This document shows positions 42,917 to 55,926 of a stretch of 64,000 nucleotides of DNA, piece after piece. The DNA is from Epichloe hybrida. Lineage: Eukaryota; Ascomycota; Sordariomycetes; Hypocreales; Clavicipitaceae. Position 1 is the stretch's first letter. Each line of letters opens with the position of its first letter. The DNA lies in contig JAFEKR010000001.1 of the NCBI GenBank assembly GCA_019022495.1, positions 2,480,001 through 2,544,000 of the forward strand, given 5' to 3'. Below the pieces are notes generated by a model. That model had not been told where the DNA came from. It ran no database searches and was given only the letters and a program-made list of their open reading frames with translations. Both the position numbers and the translations under genes were made by a program.

Positions 42917-44610
42917 ATGGCCAAGTCAAAGACCAAGGAGAGCAAGAAGGCTAATGCCGTCTCCGTTGTCAAGAATGCTGGCGTTTCCAAGTCTTCCCAG
43001 TCTTCCAAGACCAAGTCCAAGGACATTGCCAAAGCTGCTGCCAACAAAGTAGTCAAGGAGAAGGAGGTCCCTAAGAAGAAGAAGAAGGTCGTTGAACCTG
43101 AACCTGAGCCTTCGTCTGACTCTGAGAGCGAGAGCGACGCTGCTAGCTCCGACTCCGACTCCTCTGAGTCTGAGGTCGAGAAAAAGACTGTCAAGAAGGC
43201 CGCGGCCAATGACAAGACTAAGGCTGTTAAAGCCACTAAGAAGGCCGAGACCGAGTCTGAGTCTGAGTCTGACAGTGAGTCTGAGGCTGAGACCAAGAAG
43301 CCCATCACCAAGGGCAAGGCCCAGGCTGCCAAGAAGGCTGAATCTGAGTCCGAGTCCGGATCTGACTCCGACTCTGACAGCGAGTCCGAGGAGGAGACTG
43401 CTAAACCCAAGGCCAACGGAAAGGCCAAGGTTGAGACTGCCGACTCTTCAGACTCTTCGGACTCCTCCGACTCTGATGAGGAGAGTGACGAAAAGAAGGC
43501 TGATGCCAAGGTTGGTCAATACATGCAATCCGAAAGAACCCATCTTGTTTACTGACCTAACCAACCCATTTAGGAGGACTCTGACTCTGCTGATTCAGAG
43601 GAAGATTCAGATGATTCTGAGGACGATTCAGATGACTCTGAGGACGACTCCGAGGAGTCTGACGAAGCCAAGATCGTGTCTGAGGATGCTTCAGCTTCCA
43701 AGAAGCGCAAGGCCGACCACGAGATCGACTCTACTCCCAAGAAGGCCAAGACTGACGAGGAAGGTGCTCCCACCTTGTTCGCTGGTAACTTGAGCTGGAA
43801 CATTGACGACAACGCCCTCCACGAGGCTTTCAAGAAATTTGAGGGCCTGGTCAGTGCTCGTGTTGTCACTGATAAGATGGGCGGTCGCAGCCGTGGATTC
43901 GGATACGTCGACTTCGACAGCGGTGCCAATGCTAGCAAGGCCTACGACGCCATGCAGGGCTTTGAGCTTGACAACCGTGCCCTGAACTTGGACTATGCAA
44001 ACGCTCGTCCTGCCGAGGGCAACCCTCGCGATCGTGCGACCGATCGTGCCAAGAAGCACGGCGACACTGTCAGCCCCCCTAGTGACACTCTCTTCGTTGG
44101 CAACTTGCCCTTCGATGTCGATCAGGATTCCGTTCGACAATTCTTCAGCGAGGTTGCCGAAGTCACCAGTGTTCGCTTGCCTACAGACCCGTACGTTTTT
44201 ATATACGTTTTCTTGCCTGTGAAACCACTCTAAATACTAATCATCATGCCACTAGTGATTCTGGAAACTTGAAGGGCTTTGGTTACGTTAATTTCAACTC
44301 GGTTGAAGACGCCAAGACCGCCCTTGAGCAGTTGAACGGCACTGCCATTGGCAGTGGCAGAATGACTCGCAGCGTCCGTCTGGACTTTGCCAGCTCTCGT
44401 CCTCCTCGTGAGGGTGGTGGTTTTGGTGGCGGCCGTGGTGGTGTCCGCGGCGGCGGTGGCGGATTCGGTGGACGGGGAGGTGGCCGAGGCCGTGGTGGTG
44501 ACCGTGGCCGTGGTGGACGCGGTGGCTCCGGAGGAGGTCGTGGTGGATTTGGAACTGGTGCCAACCGAACTCCTTCAAGCTTTGCTGGCACCAAGATGAC
44601 CTTTGATTAA
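42917..44610 (+). CDS. Nucleolin-like protein (Nsr1/Gar2 type)
   Basis: Exons 42917-43510, 43574-44190 and 44256-44610 give 521 residues. The N-terminal 250 residues alternate Lys-rich stretches with long acidic Ser/Glu/Asp blocks (DSESESDAASSDSDSSESE). Two RNA-recognition motifs follow: the first near residue 263 with TLFAGNLSWNIDD and RGFGYVDF, the second near residue 370 with TLFVGNLPFDVDQ and KGFGYVNF. The tail is a Gly/Arg GAR domain of about 50 residues. This layout is that of yeast Nsr1, fission yeast Gar2 and animal nucleolin, which act in the nucleolus in pre-rRNA processing and small-subunit assembly. Acidic blocks are typical CK2 targets. All three exons are in frame with canonical GT-AG junctions. 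Confidence 0.94.
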
Positions 44611-45866
44611 AGAGAGGGCATGCACATGAGGGCTTCAGCGGGCTTTTCTGCATCAGTGGGCTTTTGTGGGCTGTCATTATTCAAAACAAGTTGGCGGCAG
44701 CGTTTCATACAACGTTATGCCTGTGGGCTTTGAGAAGTCGTCTCTTCTATTCATGACAAGGCGGCGATAGACCTCGGGGGGGTTGGTACACTTGATCCGT
44801 GGGCTCGTGGCGACAGGGTTCTTCTTTTTCGAAGACGACGGCGCTGGATGGCTCTTTTTGCCATGGCTTTTTGACGTGGGCTGTTCGAGAAACTTGCGTC
44901 GTTTTACACGACATGCATTTACCAATGGGATTCTGAGGGATTTGACATGCCTGCCTTGAAACCTTTGTTCACCTTCTCGCAAGAAAAGGAAAGCAAGAAG
45001 GTGTTGTGCTGTTCTCGAGGGTTCCCTGAGACAAGTTCAACCGCAAGGTTTTGCACGAAAGACTTCTGAGACACCTGGGGGCTCTTGCAATCGCAACAAC
45101 TTGAAGCTTGTGAGTGACATGACGTCGCGCAAATCCTGCCTTGAAGAAAAAAACCACCCCGAAGCTTGCTTGTAAATGATACCATTTCTTTCCTCTGTCT
45201 TTTTTGTTTTACTTTTGCAATAGTTCCCTCTGGTGTATTGTACTAGGTAAGTAATCTATTCTACTATCGAGGTGCTTGCACTTTTGCATATGGAATTCCA
45301 TAGGACCTCTTGGCGTCAAGGCAAGGAAAAGTCATCAACATGCTTTTGTTATCAATTAGTTGATGTGTCGTGTTCACTGTGAAGATGACTTGCTGTTGGA
45401 AAGCTACGAAAGACTTGGAGCGCACGTACGGGTTCATCTAGGTACACATGTACAGGGACAGGACCACTTGTCAATGCCAAGATGTTCAAATTGACCAACT
45501 CGTTATATGTGGCAAGGTGATTGATTTATTAGCTCCTAAACTGCATGAACGGTTTCCAATACTTTCCCAACCCCGACTTGCAAGTCGTAAATCCAAAAAA
45601 AAAAAAAAGAACGGCTCGCTCTCTTCCGCTTCGAGCGAGGCTTTGCTCCCCTATCCCATATCCTCCCACCCCGGGTACCTGCTTTCAAATGTTCATTCCT
45701 GTCATATCCCACTTATTACGGGACCAAGTCCATTTCATGATGCGAAATCCAGATTCAATCAAGCAAAAAGAAAACTCAGATCCAAGAGTTTACGTCTTGT
45801 ACAACAGCCAGTTGCAAGTTGCCAATCTCTTTCTTCTTTCTTCTTTTCTCGGTGGAGAAACTCGGC
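44611..45866. other. Intergenic region
   Basis: No gene I can support. A 101-codon minus-strand frame at 44677-44982 is Lys/Pro-rich but has no domain, no intron signal and no clear start. An A12-type run lies at 45596-45608. Confidence 0.5.
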
Positions 45867-47176
45867 TCAAGCCTGTGCAGCAATGCTTCGACTCACAGCG
45901 CCGGCTCCCCATCTTAGTTTCCGAAGCCCACTGGAGCTGCGGATCATTTCGCGTCCGGTCTGGGAAGTCTCGTTTGCGGCGCTCATACTCGCCGATAGGG
46001 CGTCTTGTGCTTCTTGGCGTCCGACTTCACGGCCGATGACGTATCCGGCTCCGAAGCCGACGACGGAGACGAGGACGACGACACCGGCGCTGACTACCCA
46101 TGTAAAGAGGGTGGGTGAGATGAGAGTGTCTTCTGAAGTCGCGGCGACCTTCTTCTTTTTGCTTGCCCTGGGGCTGCGACCAGCTGACACTGATCTCTTT
46201 GATTTTTCAGTTGTGGTGCCCGCCCTGGTTGGTGATCTGGATGACGAGTTTCCCTTCCTTCGTCTGGCTTCATTGGCCGCTGGCTGATGACGTTGTGCCT
46301 CTTCCTGCATCAGCTCCGACTCGGGCATAAAACGCAACTCCATGGGCTGGGCGCTGGGCGCTACGCCGCTGCGGCTCGCTCGCCAAGCCTCGGCTTCCTC
46401 CTTGGATTTTGGTAATCCACGCGCAGCGGCAGCGCACGACAAGAGGGTGGTCAAGGATGCTCTCAACGCTGCATCATTGTCCTCGCGAACGGATGGTGAC
46501 ATGAAGAGCGGTCCTCCCCGATGGACCCGGGTCTGTGATCTTTGGGAAAACGAAGGCCTGGTGAATCCGCTGTGAGGATGAGGAGGCATGCTTGAGGTCG
46601 CCGAGCGGCTTCTTTGCGGCCCGTTCACGGGCGGGTGGGAAAAGGCATTTGGTTGCGGTCTGAAAACAGGCCGATCGGATGCACGACCGAGTGCAGTGGC
46701 ATCATCCCCGTCCGAGTCCGACTCGGCCTCCGAGACATCCTCTACCACTTCTGGCGACGTGTGGATGTTTTCCGCCGAGCTCGCCAGCAGTCTATCGTCG
46801 TCGCTCTCGCTCTCATCATATTCCTCCTGGCTGCCGGTGCCCGCAGCGTGAATTGCGGTCTGTTGGTGAGGCAATCTTGAGGACCGGGCGGAGCTCTGCA
46901 GGCGACGGCGGCGATGGGACGGACCTGCGACGGTGAGACCAGTCGTGACGATCTCATCAGCGACGCTGGAGAGAGACGAGGAAGAAGGCTGCGATGCAAC
47001 TTCGACCCAGGATTCTGCGAAAGGTTAGAAGGCTGACTTGGCTGACTTGGCCGACGAAGGGATATATGCATACCTTCGAATCGACGTGGATGAGACGTAC
47101 CGGGGCTGGATCTGGAGGCACTGGGCTGCGATCGGCTACCGGGCGGCGGGCTGGGCTGGCTCATTCTCTGCTCCAT
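45867..47176 (-). CDS. Single-pass membrane protein with disordered N-terminus, unknown function
   Basis: Exons 47176-47074 and 47014-45867 (59 bp intron) give 416 residues. Splicing yields a Ser-rich conserved-looking block, SWVEVASQPSSSSLSS, then DEIVTTGLTV. The middle is acidic and Ser-rich. Near residue 336 one hydrophobic helix (FTWVVSAGVVVLVSVVGFGA) ends in GYVIGREVGRQEA, with about 50 residues after it. A strongly basic patch (SPRASKKKKVAA) precedes it. There is no signal peptide, so it is probably inserted by this single C-terminal helix into the ER, a mitochondrial or a peroxisomal membrane. I recognise the motif pattern as fungal but cannot name a function. Confidence 0.75.
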
Positions 47177-48969
47177 CACGAAGACGAATGTGACGAGTAT
47201 TTTTTTTTTTTGGGGGGGTTTTTTTTCTAAGAGAACCGCCGTAGAGCGACACGTCTTACTCATGTGTAATCAAAAACAAGATCGGGTTCGACAACGAGAG
47301 GGAAGTGATGATGCGATTACGATGACGGTACGCACCCCAACGTTTCTGGCGAACCCCGCCTTATCGCGAGATGTCACTTGACGATGATCCCGTGGGCGAT
47401 GTCCCGGTCGCGTCGAACAGGAACAAGAGGCAGCTGCTGCCAGAGGTAAATATTGGGTGTATTTTGCGAGATGGAGGCGAGGGACAAAGATAAAAATGAA
47501 AAAAAAAAAAAGATAATTATAAGAGCGAAGTCGGGACTGGTGAACTGGTGGGCTTTGACACGAGCGTACTCCGTATGTATGTACAGTGGGTGTAGTCGGT
47601 AGTTGAGCCAGATGCAGTTCGCGCCGCCTGCTGTGGGGTGGGCCGGGTGGGCATGGAGCATTGGGCACGAGAGCCACTCTGGGGAGGGAGGCTGCGTTCC
47701 GTACGGTGTTAGATGGGTGGGGTTCGTTGAGCAAGGCAAGGTAGTGAAGGTAGTGGCTGTACAGTGCGGAGATGCTTTGTAGGCTTTGTAGACTGTTCTT
47801 TCACGCTTGATCATATTGCTTGGTACAGTGCATAGATCCTGCAGACCCTCGCCATCATGCGGCGGTGAGCACTCCCGCCCCTCCATCCTCTGCGGGACGT
47901 CCTGCTGATTTGCCATCCTTTGGTGGTCGCGCAGCCGGATCAGGCCAGACACGAGCACCACCACGAGCACCACCACGAGCACCACCACGAGCACCACCAC
48001 GAGCACCACCACGAGCACCACCACGAGCACCACCACCCACCAGCAGCAGTCAGCTGCGCCCGACGGGTCGCCCTTGTGCGTGTGATGCATACATATCAAC
48101 TTGTTCAGCTGCTGCCTCTCTGTCTGCGCCTGTTGACGCAGAACTGGTGAGAAGATTGAGAGCCATGGTGGGGCATGTTGCTGCCAGTTCCTGCAGCAAG
48201 CAGAGCATAAACCGAATTATGCCTCGAACAAATCTCCTCCTTAGTTGTTCCCTTTTACAGACACTTCAGAGATCCCCGGGGGCCTCCGCCCCCCCGTGCT
48301 TGTTTCAAGCGGCGCGGTGCTGAGCACGGCCAGAGAAGCTGCCGACTTGGAATTTGTGACGGCCGTGGTGGAAGATGGCTATACCTCGCATGTTGAGGGA
48401 GTGCTACAAGTTGTTTAGAGATATTAAGAGATATCGATAGATAAATCACCCCGTCTAGTATCCGCATGTGCCTCTTATTGTTCGCATTCGTAGCCAGCCT
48501 CCTCCGCGCGACGCGGCGTGGCATGAACCAGATGTCACCCGTGCCCATTTCGCAAAGAGGTGCAAGCAGAACCCGAATACGAGACCCCCCGCGCCCTCAT
48601 AAGCGACGTCGCTGATTGGGCAGTCCCTGATTTCACAACGGCAACACGATTCGGATTGCACCCTGTGGTCCCCCCCTTATTATTATTAGCCCGCAGAAAA
48701 AGATTCGGCCTGCTTTGCAAAGTTCACCCCCCGTCGCCCGCGCGTTCCCCTCGATCGTCCTCTTGCTCACCATCCTCTTGTGTCCTGGTCCATCGTTTTG
48801 CTTCTGTTCGGACATTTAAATAAGACATCGCTAGACGGTAGCGGCTGCCGTTTTCTCTTCCGACCTCATCCATTCTTCTGTCCACGAGATCCTTCACCAG
48901 ATCGCGAATCACCTGCATTCAAAAACTCCTCGCCAGGTGTTTGGTGGTGTTTGGTGACGGTTTTCGACG
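47177..48969. other. 1.8 kb intergenic region upstream of cyp51B
   Basis: No gene recognised. It starts with poly-T/poly-G runs (47198-47226), includes TACTCCGTATGTATGTAC at 47570-47587 and the 12 bp minisatellite at 47951. The right end is the probable promoter and leader of cyp51B. An ATCACCCCGTC stretch near 48445 only partly resembles a sterol regulatory element. Confidence 0.55.
47951..48038. repeat. 12-bp minisatellite, unit GAGCACCACCAC
   Basis: About seven near-perfect copies. It is open in several frames (Glu-His-His-His, Ala-Pro-Pro-Arg, and Val-Leu-Val-Val on the other strand), which is a property of the unit length, not proof of coding. Confidence 0.95.
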
Positions 48970-50726
<1,757 letters not shown>

Positions 50727-51375
50727 GGGGGGGGGGGGAAGCCGCTGAAGATGAATGGAAAAGTGATACACAGCATGGCATGGCATGGCATGGCATAGAA
50801 AAGACTAGTAGCAAGTTCATGCATGGTGATTTGTTTTGTACAATCTATTCGAGCTGCTCGCTGGAGTTTGACGTCTGGAGGTGGACGGGTCCGTGGATTG
50901 CATAAAGATAGTAATTTCTAATACGCTTGATTGATTAGAGCATGAGATACTGAGTACGGACTTATGGACTGCGGACTACAGGCCACTGAATTGGAAATGC
51001 AAGTCCCGCATTCCGTCAAGGGCTGGCAATGCTGGATCCTGGAGAGGTGCTGGTGCAGGCCCGACATGGTGTTGCGGTCCATATTGGGGCAAGACATTGG
51101 GGCAAGACATTGGGGCAAGACCAGGAGAAAAAGACGGCGTTTGGAAAGTCAGGTCGACAGCCAGCGCCTGGGCAACGACTTCCCGGCATTGCGAAGCTGT
51201 CAAGTGCCTGCCAGGCTGCCACTCACTCCCTCTCAACCGTCTTCCAACGAGCTTTCGCATCTCACCTTTTGCATCAACTTGATTATCCATCCATCGCGCC
51301 CAGCATACTCAATCCGTGATATTTATTCCCCTGACCAACTTCAAATCACCCCCTTTTACTTCCATCGCCGCTCTC
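50727..51375. other. Intergenic region
   Basis: Holds the 3' flank of cyp51B and the leader of the DUF3074 gene. A G12 run follows the cyp51B stop at once (50727-50738). A CATGG pentamer array lies at 50774-50796 and a GGGGCAAGACATT triplet near 51087-51121. No gene seen. Confidence 0.6.
50774..50796. repeat. CATGG pentanucleotide repeat
   Basis: Four tandem units in the 3' flank of cyp51B. Confidence 0.9.
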
Positions 51376-52404
51376 ATGATAACCCAGGTGCAGTTCTGCG
51401 AGCAGGATGGAAGCTCCTCTGCTCCCCGTCCTGGACGATTCGTTCGTCTATGGGGGCTAGATCCATCAGATCTCCCGCCTTCGGCCACCCCCCATCAGGA
51501 ACTGGTCCCCTTTCTCACAGCCATCTTGCATGAAGCGGTCCCATTTATTGACGACGTGCCTACTACGGCTTCTTCCTCCAACGGCTCGGCTTGGCGTCCT
51601 GATGGAATCAAGAAGTTTTCCAACTCGACTGCGCTTGTCGACCTGTACAAGCGCGTCGTGCCGGCACGGGATCTCAAAGCTGTTATCAACAGCCACAGCG
51701 ACGTCAAGGGCATCAAGATAAAAAGTGTTTGCGCCGAGACATGGAATCTACGACGCAGCGTTCATGAGGATGCCGAGGTACCGGGCACCGCTGGCTGGAA
51801 AGAATGGCACCGATGCTTCAAAGAGGATCATGCCAAGGCGGAGAAGGACTTTACACCCACCGTCTTGAGCTTTCGCCGAATGATGAGCTGGAAGTGCAGG
51901 GATATGAAGATTGTTCAGGGAGATCACACCTGGACGAACATCACCATGAGATGGGAAGAATCGGTTCACAAACTTCCCTTTCCACTAAAGAATCGTGTTT
52001 TCCCCGTCTTACAGATCACGGCGTCCGACGAGAACCATGTAGATGGTGCTGAATTTGTGGTTGTTCAGATTGCTCTGCGAGATGAAGACGCACCGGGTCG
52101 GCACAATGCGGTTCTGGGTGCCTACACAAGTGTGGAGAGGCTGCGTAGGACAGCAGATGGAGTTGAATGGATCATGGGCGCTGTGTCTGATGCGAGAGGG
52201 ATGTTGCCGGCCGCGATTCAACGGTTGGCCATTCCCCGCCAGATTGCCAAGGACGTCGACATGTTCTTGAGTTGGATTGCGGTGGAGAGGGAGAAACCCG
52301 TGGAAGTGATCGAGCCACGGGTCCAGCAAGGCGCAGAGCAGACACAGGCGCAGGCCGCCCGGGCCAGCGATCAAGCAGGTCAACCGCGAGCTCAGCTGGC
52401 GTAG
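51376..52404 (+). CDS. DUF3074 family protein (START-like lipid-binding fold)
   Basis: Single exon, 342 residues from the first ATG at 51376. The fungal DUF3074 signature is clear from about residue 85 to 298: KSVCAETWNLRRSVHED, WTNITMRWEESVHKLPFPLK followed by NRVFPVL, then VVVQIAL, AYTSVERLRRTADGVEWIMG and IPRQIAKDVDMFL. The family is distantly related to START domains, so a hydrophobic-ligand or lipid-transfer role is inferred. The C-terminus is Gln/Ala-rich. The TAG stop is followed in the same frame by 59 more sense codons before the next stop (see 52405-52584), so the true C-terminus is uncertain. Confidence 0.85.
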   Translation: MITQVQFCEQDGSSSAPRPGRFVRLWGLDPSDLPPSATPHQELVPFLTAILHEAVPFIDDVPTTASSSNGSAWRPDGIKKFSNSTALVDLYKRVVPARDLKAVINSHSDVKGIKIKSVCAETWNLRRSVHEDAEVPGTAGWKEWHRCFKEDHAKAEKDFTPTVLSFRRMMSWKCRDMKIVQGDHTWTNITMRWEESVHKLPFPLKNRVFPVLQITASDENHVDGAEFVVVQIALRDEDAPGRHNAVLGAYTSVERLRRTADGVEWIMGAVSDARGMLPAAIQRLAIPRQIAKDVDMFLSWIAVEREKPVEVIEPRVQQGAEQTQAQAARASDQAGQPRAQLA

Positions 52405-52584
52405 GACCAAGTCATTCGTCGGTTCTCGGAGTGGAGCGCGCAAATCGATGCAGATAGACATAGGCGATCTGTGGACAGCACCAGGGCCATCACTCGGATG
52501 CTTGAACTCATGGATCGTCGACTCGAGCCAGGTGGTGGCTCACGGTTTATTGATCGACCTTTCGAAGACCCTGGTCCCATGTAG
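52405..52584 (+). other. In-frame extension after the DUF3074 stop codon
   Basis: The reading frame continues for 59 codons past TAG to a second TAG at 52582-52584. The translated stretch is polar and helical in character (DQVIRRFSEWSAQIDADRHR, then a Met/Leu-rich MLELMDRRLE). It may be a C-terminus lost by a nonsense change, reached by readthrough, or joined by an intron ending at GCGTAG. Confidence 0.45.
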
Positions 52585-52956
52585 CATGTTATTGTTATTA
52601 TAGGATCACACAGCGGATTTTTGTTTTTTTTTTTGTTTTGTTGTTCAAGTGGCCTCAGCCTCCTTGATAGATATACCCAGATAGTCACTTCACAAGCGCT
52701 TGATACTTTATCCTTTGACATTCTTGTTGATCACTTTCCCACTTTCCCACTTGGAGGCAGGTGCTTGGGGGGGTAGGCAGTCATACGCACCTGCCAAATT
52801 TCACAAGCGAAAACCAAGCCACTAGAAAATTCACTGATGTTCTCTAACGACATTCTCCCCCCAAACTTCTCATCTCAAGTTTTGACCATTGCCCACACAG
52901 CTCATGCCATTCATTCACTGTTCAAGCTCGATGCAATTTTCCACTCATAAGCCATC
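52585..52956. other. Intergenic spacer
   Basis: 372 bp with no gene seen; a T-rich tract lies at 52619-52642 and a doubled ACTTTCCC near 52733-52750. Confidence 0.6.
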
Positions 52957-53952
52957 ATGACGACGAAACGTCAGCTCTCTGTTCCTGCGGCATCCCACCG
53001 TCCGCCATCGGCTTCAACTTCAGTTCCCTCTTCATCTAATACTACCCTCGTTGATTCCTCATCGCCCGTTCTTCGGTCGAAAACCTTGCCCATCAGTCCC
53101 GAACTATTCGAACGGGCCGAGAAGATGGCCCGCATGACAAACGAACTCAGACTTCGCAAGCTTATTAGCAAAGCAGACAATCTGGAACGAGACCTCGCAC
53201 AGCTGGCCCTCCAGACAAAGGACAACAATGCTTTCCGTCAACAACATACAGATCGCATGGAGAAGCTATGGTGTGAGGTTCTGGCCACTCGCGCGCGGGC
53301 CGAGTCGAGCAGTCAGCTCCGGGAAGAAGACAAGCTTGACGCGAAAGAGTACAGGCGGGAAGTAACCCAAGTGAAAGTTGAGATGGGCAAGATGAAGAGC
53401 TTGGTTGAGGAACTAGCGAGCAAGGTGGGCACGCTGCCGACGTTGGCGGAAGCGAATGCCGTACTGGCGGCCGTGAAGACGCAGAGGGAGGCCTGCGAGG
53501 CGGCGCGAGCTGCCGTGACTACTGGTGAGTCCATGTCAAGAGGGTGGCCTGATGTTGAGATGCTGGGGCGCAGGGCCAAGGGCTAGCTAGGGCTACTAAC
53601 ATGGAAAGCAGATTGCACGAGAAGCGATATACGGGGTCGGATCGAAGAGACTATCAGGTCCACACGGAGATGGCATATGGACCATAAGACGACGACGTTG
53701 GCGGATGCAGAGTTTATAAAAAAGTACTTGATGAAGCAGTCGAAGAGGGATCCTGGCATGGCCGTCTATCTGCAAAGGGCCATCCGGAAGAGGGTCAAGG
53801 CTCGGGGTGGACACATGGGTTCTCGACGTCCGCGGTCGTTGGGGGAATTCTGCAAGCACGTAAGCTGGGATGATGTCAAGGGCGCGGTGGAAGATGTGCT
53901 TGTGCGAAGGGTATATGGTGCGGTAGGATCGTTGAGTCAGATGTCACAGTGA
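52957..53952 (+). CDS. Coiled-coil protein of unknown function
   Basis: Exons 52957-53524 and 53612-53952 give 302 residues. The 87 bp intron has GTGAGT, a textbook CTAAC branch site and AG; without it the frame ends 60 bases later. Residues 1-50 are Ser/Thr/Pro-rich. Residues about 50-190 are almost wholly helical with heptads (LISKADNLERDLAQLALQTK, KEYRREVTQVKVEMGKMKSL), predicting a long coiled coil. The second exon adds a basic helical tail (KKYLMKQSKRDP, YLQRAIRKRVKARGG). I do not recognise the family. It is convergent with TAF7. Confidence 0.75.
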
Positions 53953-54291
53953 TGCAGCGTGGGGACTGTTGAGGGTTCGATTTGCAGTCCAAGTTCAGTA
54001 TGATGACGAGTGGATTGAGACTGTCTATGGATATCAAAAAAAAAAAAAAAATAAGGGGGGGGGGGGGGGTTGCTGTCCTCCTCCTAAACGCCTTGTTCCG
54101 TTCCCATTTGTTTGCGCCGGCATTTGTGAACCTGCCTTGACCAACGCCCTTATTACAAGACACCAATACTGCGTATACTGTGTTTGTTCATGAAAATGAA
54201 ATAAAACTGCCAAACCTCGTCTTTCTTTTCTTGGGGGGGGTGAAAAGAACCGAACAAGTTTCTTTGCCAAACCCAAACTTTCTTGAGCCCA
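53953..54291. other. Spacer between convergent genes, with A15 and G15 runs
   Basis: Between the stops of the coiled-coil gene and TAF7. An A16 tract (54036-54051) is followed almost at once by G15 (54055-54069). No gene seen. Confidence 0.6.
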
Positions 54292-54502
54292 TTAATCCAC
54301 CTCGATACCAATGGACCCCTTCTTCAACTCAATCTCCGACTTCAACTGCTTGATTTGATTCTCGAGTCGGGATTTGAGAATCTTGTTCTGCGTCTTTTCT
54401 AAATCAGCAACCCGCCTGGCCAGCTGCTTCTGCATGTCGTGGATAATATCCTTGACGCCCTGTTCTTCGTCGCGCTGGGCACGCTCATCCTCATCCAGGT
54501 CT

Positions 54503-54547
<45 letters not shown>

Positions 54548-55926
54548 TCATCGTCCTCCTCTTCATCCTCGTCCGACTCGTCGTTCTCGATGCTCTCTTG
54601 CAGTACGGGCGCAGGGTTATCCACCTGCGTTGTCAGGGGGGTGGCCATTCCCATGCCCGTGGCTGGTGTCTCGGCCATGAGGTCGTCTGCAAAGGCGGCT
54701 TCCAGATCAGCTTCCAGGTCATCATCATCGCCGAACATGCCGCCGCCGTCGCTGGCGGCTCTAGCTTGCTGAGCCGTGGTCGTGCCGGCGGCAGGAGCAT
54801 TGCTAGTGTCAAAGTAGCTCATGGAATCGTCCATTTCTCCCTCTGCGTCCTCGTCCGCACCCATCTCGTCCTCTTCGTCAACCGCCGCCCGGTCATCGAC
54901 CCATTCCCATCGAGTAGAGCTAGCCTTGGCGTCTTCCATCAGCAGTCGCTCCACCTCGGCTTCTTTGTCCTCAATCTCCTTACGACTGATTGTCTTGGCG
55001 AACCGTCGGTTTACGCAGTCGTGCATGGGGGGCGTAACCCCATGTGGCCAGCGGAAGTGGCTGTCGATCATTGGCGGCAGCGGTGCGCGCTTCGCTTCGT
55101 CTTCGGTCTTGACCTGTTGGAAAACAAGGAGCATCTGGCATATGTCGGCGGACTTCATGAAGGATTTGCGATCCCATGTCTTCATGGATTCCGTAATTGT
55201 CGGCAGGTCAACCATGACTGCTGCAAACGGCTGGCCCCTGACGGTCATGACGGCCCGGCGAGACTCCTCGTCAAAGAACTTCATGGTGATGTCTGCGCCG
55301 CCCTGCGCTCGTGGGATGCCCATTTTTCCATTCTCCATACACCAGCGAACGTAGTCGCAGTGCTCGCCAGGCAGCATGCGCAACACAAACTGCTCCTCGA
55401 TGGCGGGATCAATCTCCCGGTCACTTGCTTCTGAATCGTACCCGTCGCCGGGTGGGTGATGCGGCGGGCGTCCTCGCGGCTTGAGCACTACCTGCATGCC
55501 AGCCGACTTGAGGCCCGCGCGAATCTTGATCTTGGTCGCTGCTGCGGCGGCGGCGGCTGCGGCGGCGGTGGCAGACGCTGAGCTGGAAGCACCATGGCTG
55601 CCTCCGACGATTTGTGAAAGGGCTAGGTCCTCCTCGTCGTCGTCGTGCGGTCGTTTTCTACTCTCAACGAGCTTCTGGCTCGGCTTTGTTTGGCGACCGG
55701 CTTTGGTCTTGGCGGGGGCTTTCTCGACAGCCGGGGCTGGAGGTTGTGAGGAGGTCAATTTCAGCTTGACTTTCCGAGCGCCTTCGCTCGGTGTTGCAGA
55801 CGCTGGGACGGCTGGCGTCGCCGATGATGCTGCATCGCCGACAAAGGACGAGGATCGGCTCACGTTGATCTTGAGTTTCGGCTTGGGTGTTTCCATTGGC
55901 GGGCCGCGGGAACCAGTCGCCGACAT
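54292..55926 (-). CDS. TAF7: Transcription initiation factor TFIID subunit 7 (TAF7)
   Basis: Intronless, 544 residues. The TAFII55 domain spans about residues 175-265: EEQFVLRMLPGEHCDYVRWC, ITMKFFDEESRRAVMTVRGQ and AAVMVDLPTITESMKTWDRK. The N-terminus contains Lys/Pro-rich stretches (KPKLKINVSRSSS) and a poly-Ala run of about ten residues from GCC/GCG repeats. The second half is very acidic, with one run of nearly twenty Asp encoded by a GAC microsatellite (54505-54550), and ends in a coiled coil (LARRVADLEKTQNKILKSRL). In TFIID, TAF7 binds TAF1 and restrains its activity until initiation. The protein is longer than animal TAF7 because of the acidic inserts, as is common in fungi. Confidence 0.93.
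54505..54550 (-). repeat. GAC/GAT trinucleotide repeat encoding poly-Asp in TAF7
   Basis: About fifteen tandem Asp codons, in frame; length variation between strains would be expected. Confidence 0.9.

Noticed and set aside
44677..44982. Lys/Pro-rich 101-codon minus-strand frame
   Set aside because: No domain, no intron signals, no start with good context; it may be 3' flank of the nucleolin-like gene. Kept out for lack of support.
47374..48099. 241-codon minus-strand frame with Val-Leu-Val-Val repeats resembling a membrane helix
   Set aside because: The hydrophobic stretch is only the 12-bp minisatellite read on the other strand; the rest has no coding character.
48440..48456. Possible sterol regulatory element upstream of cyp51B (ATCACCCCGTC)
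   Set aside because: Only partial match to the known ATCACCCCAC core and over 500 bp from the start codon; too weak to annotate.
54439..55434. 331-codon plus-strand frame
   Set aside because: Antisense to TAF7 and rich in Val runs because the Asp/Glu codons of TAF7 read as Val/Leu on the other strand.
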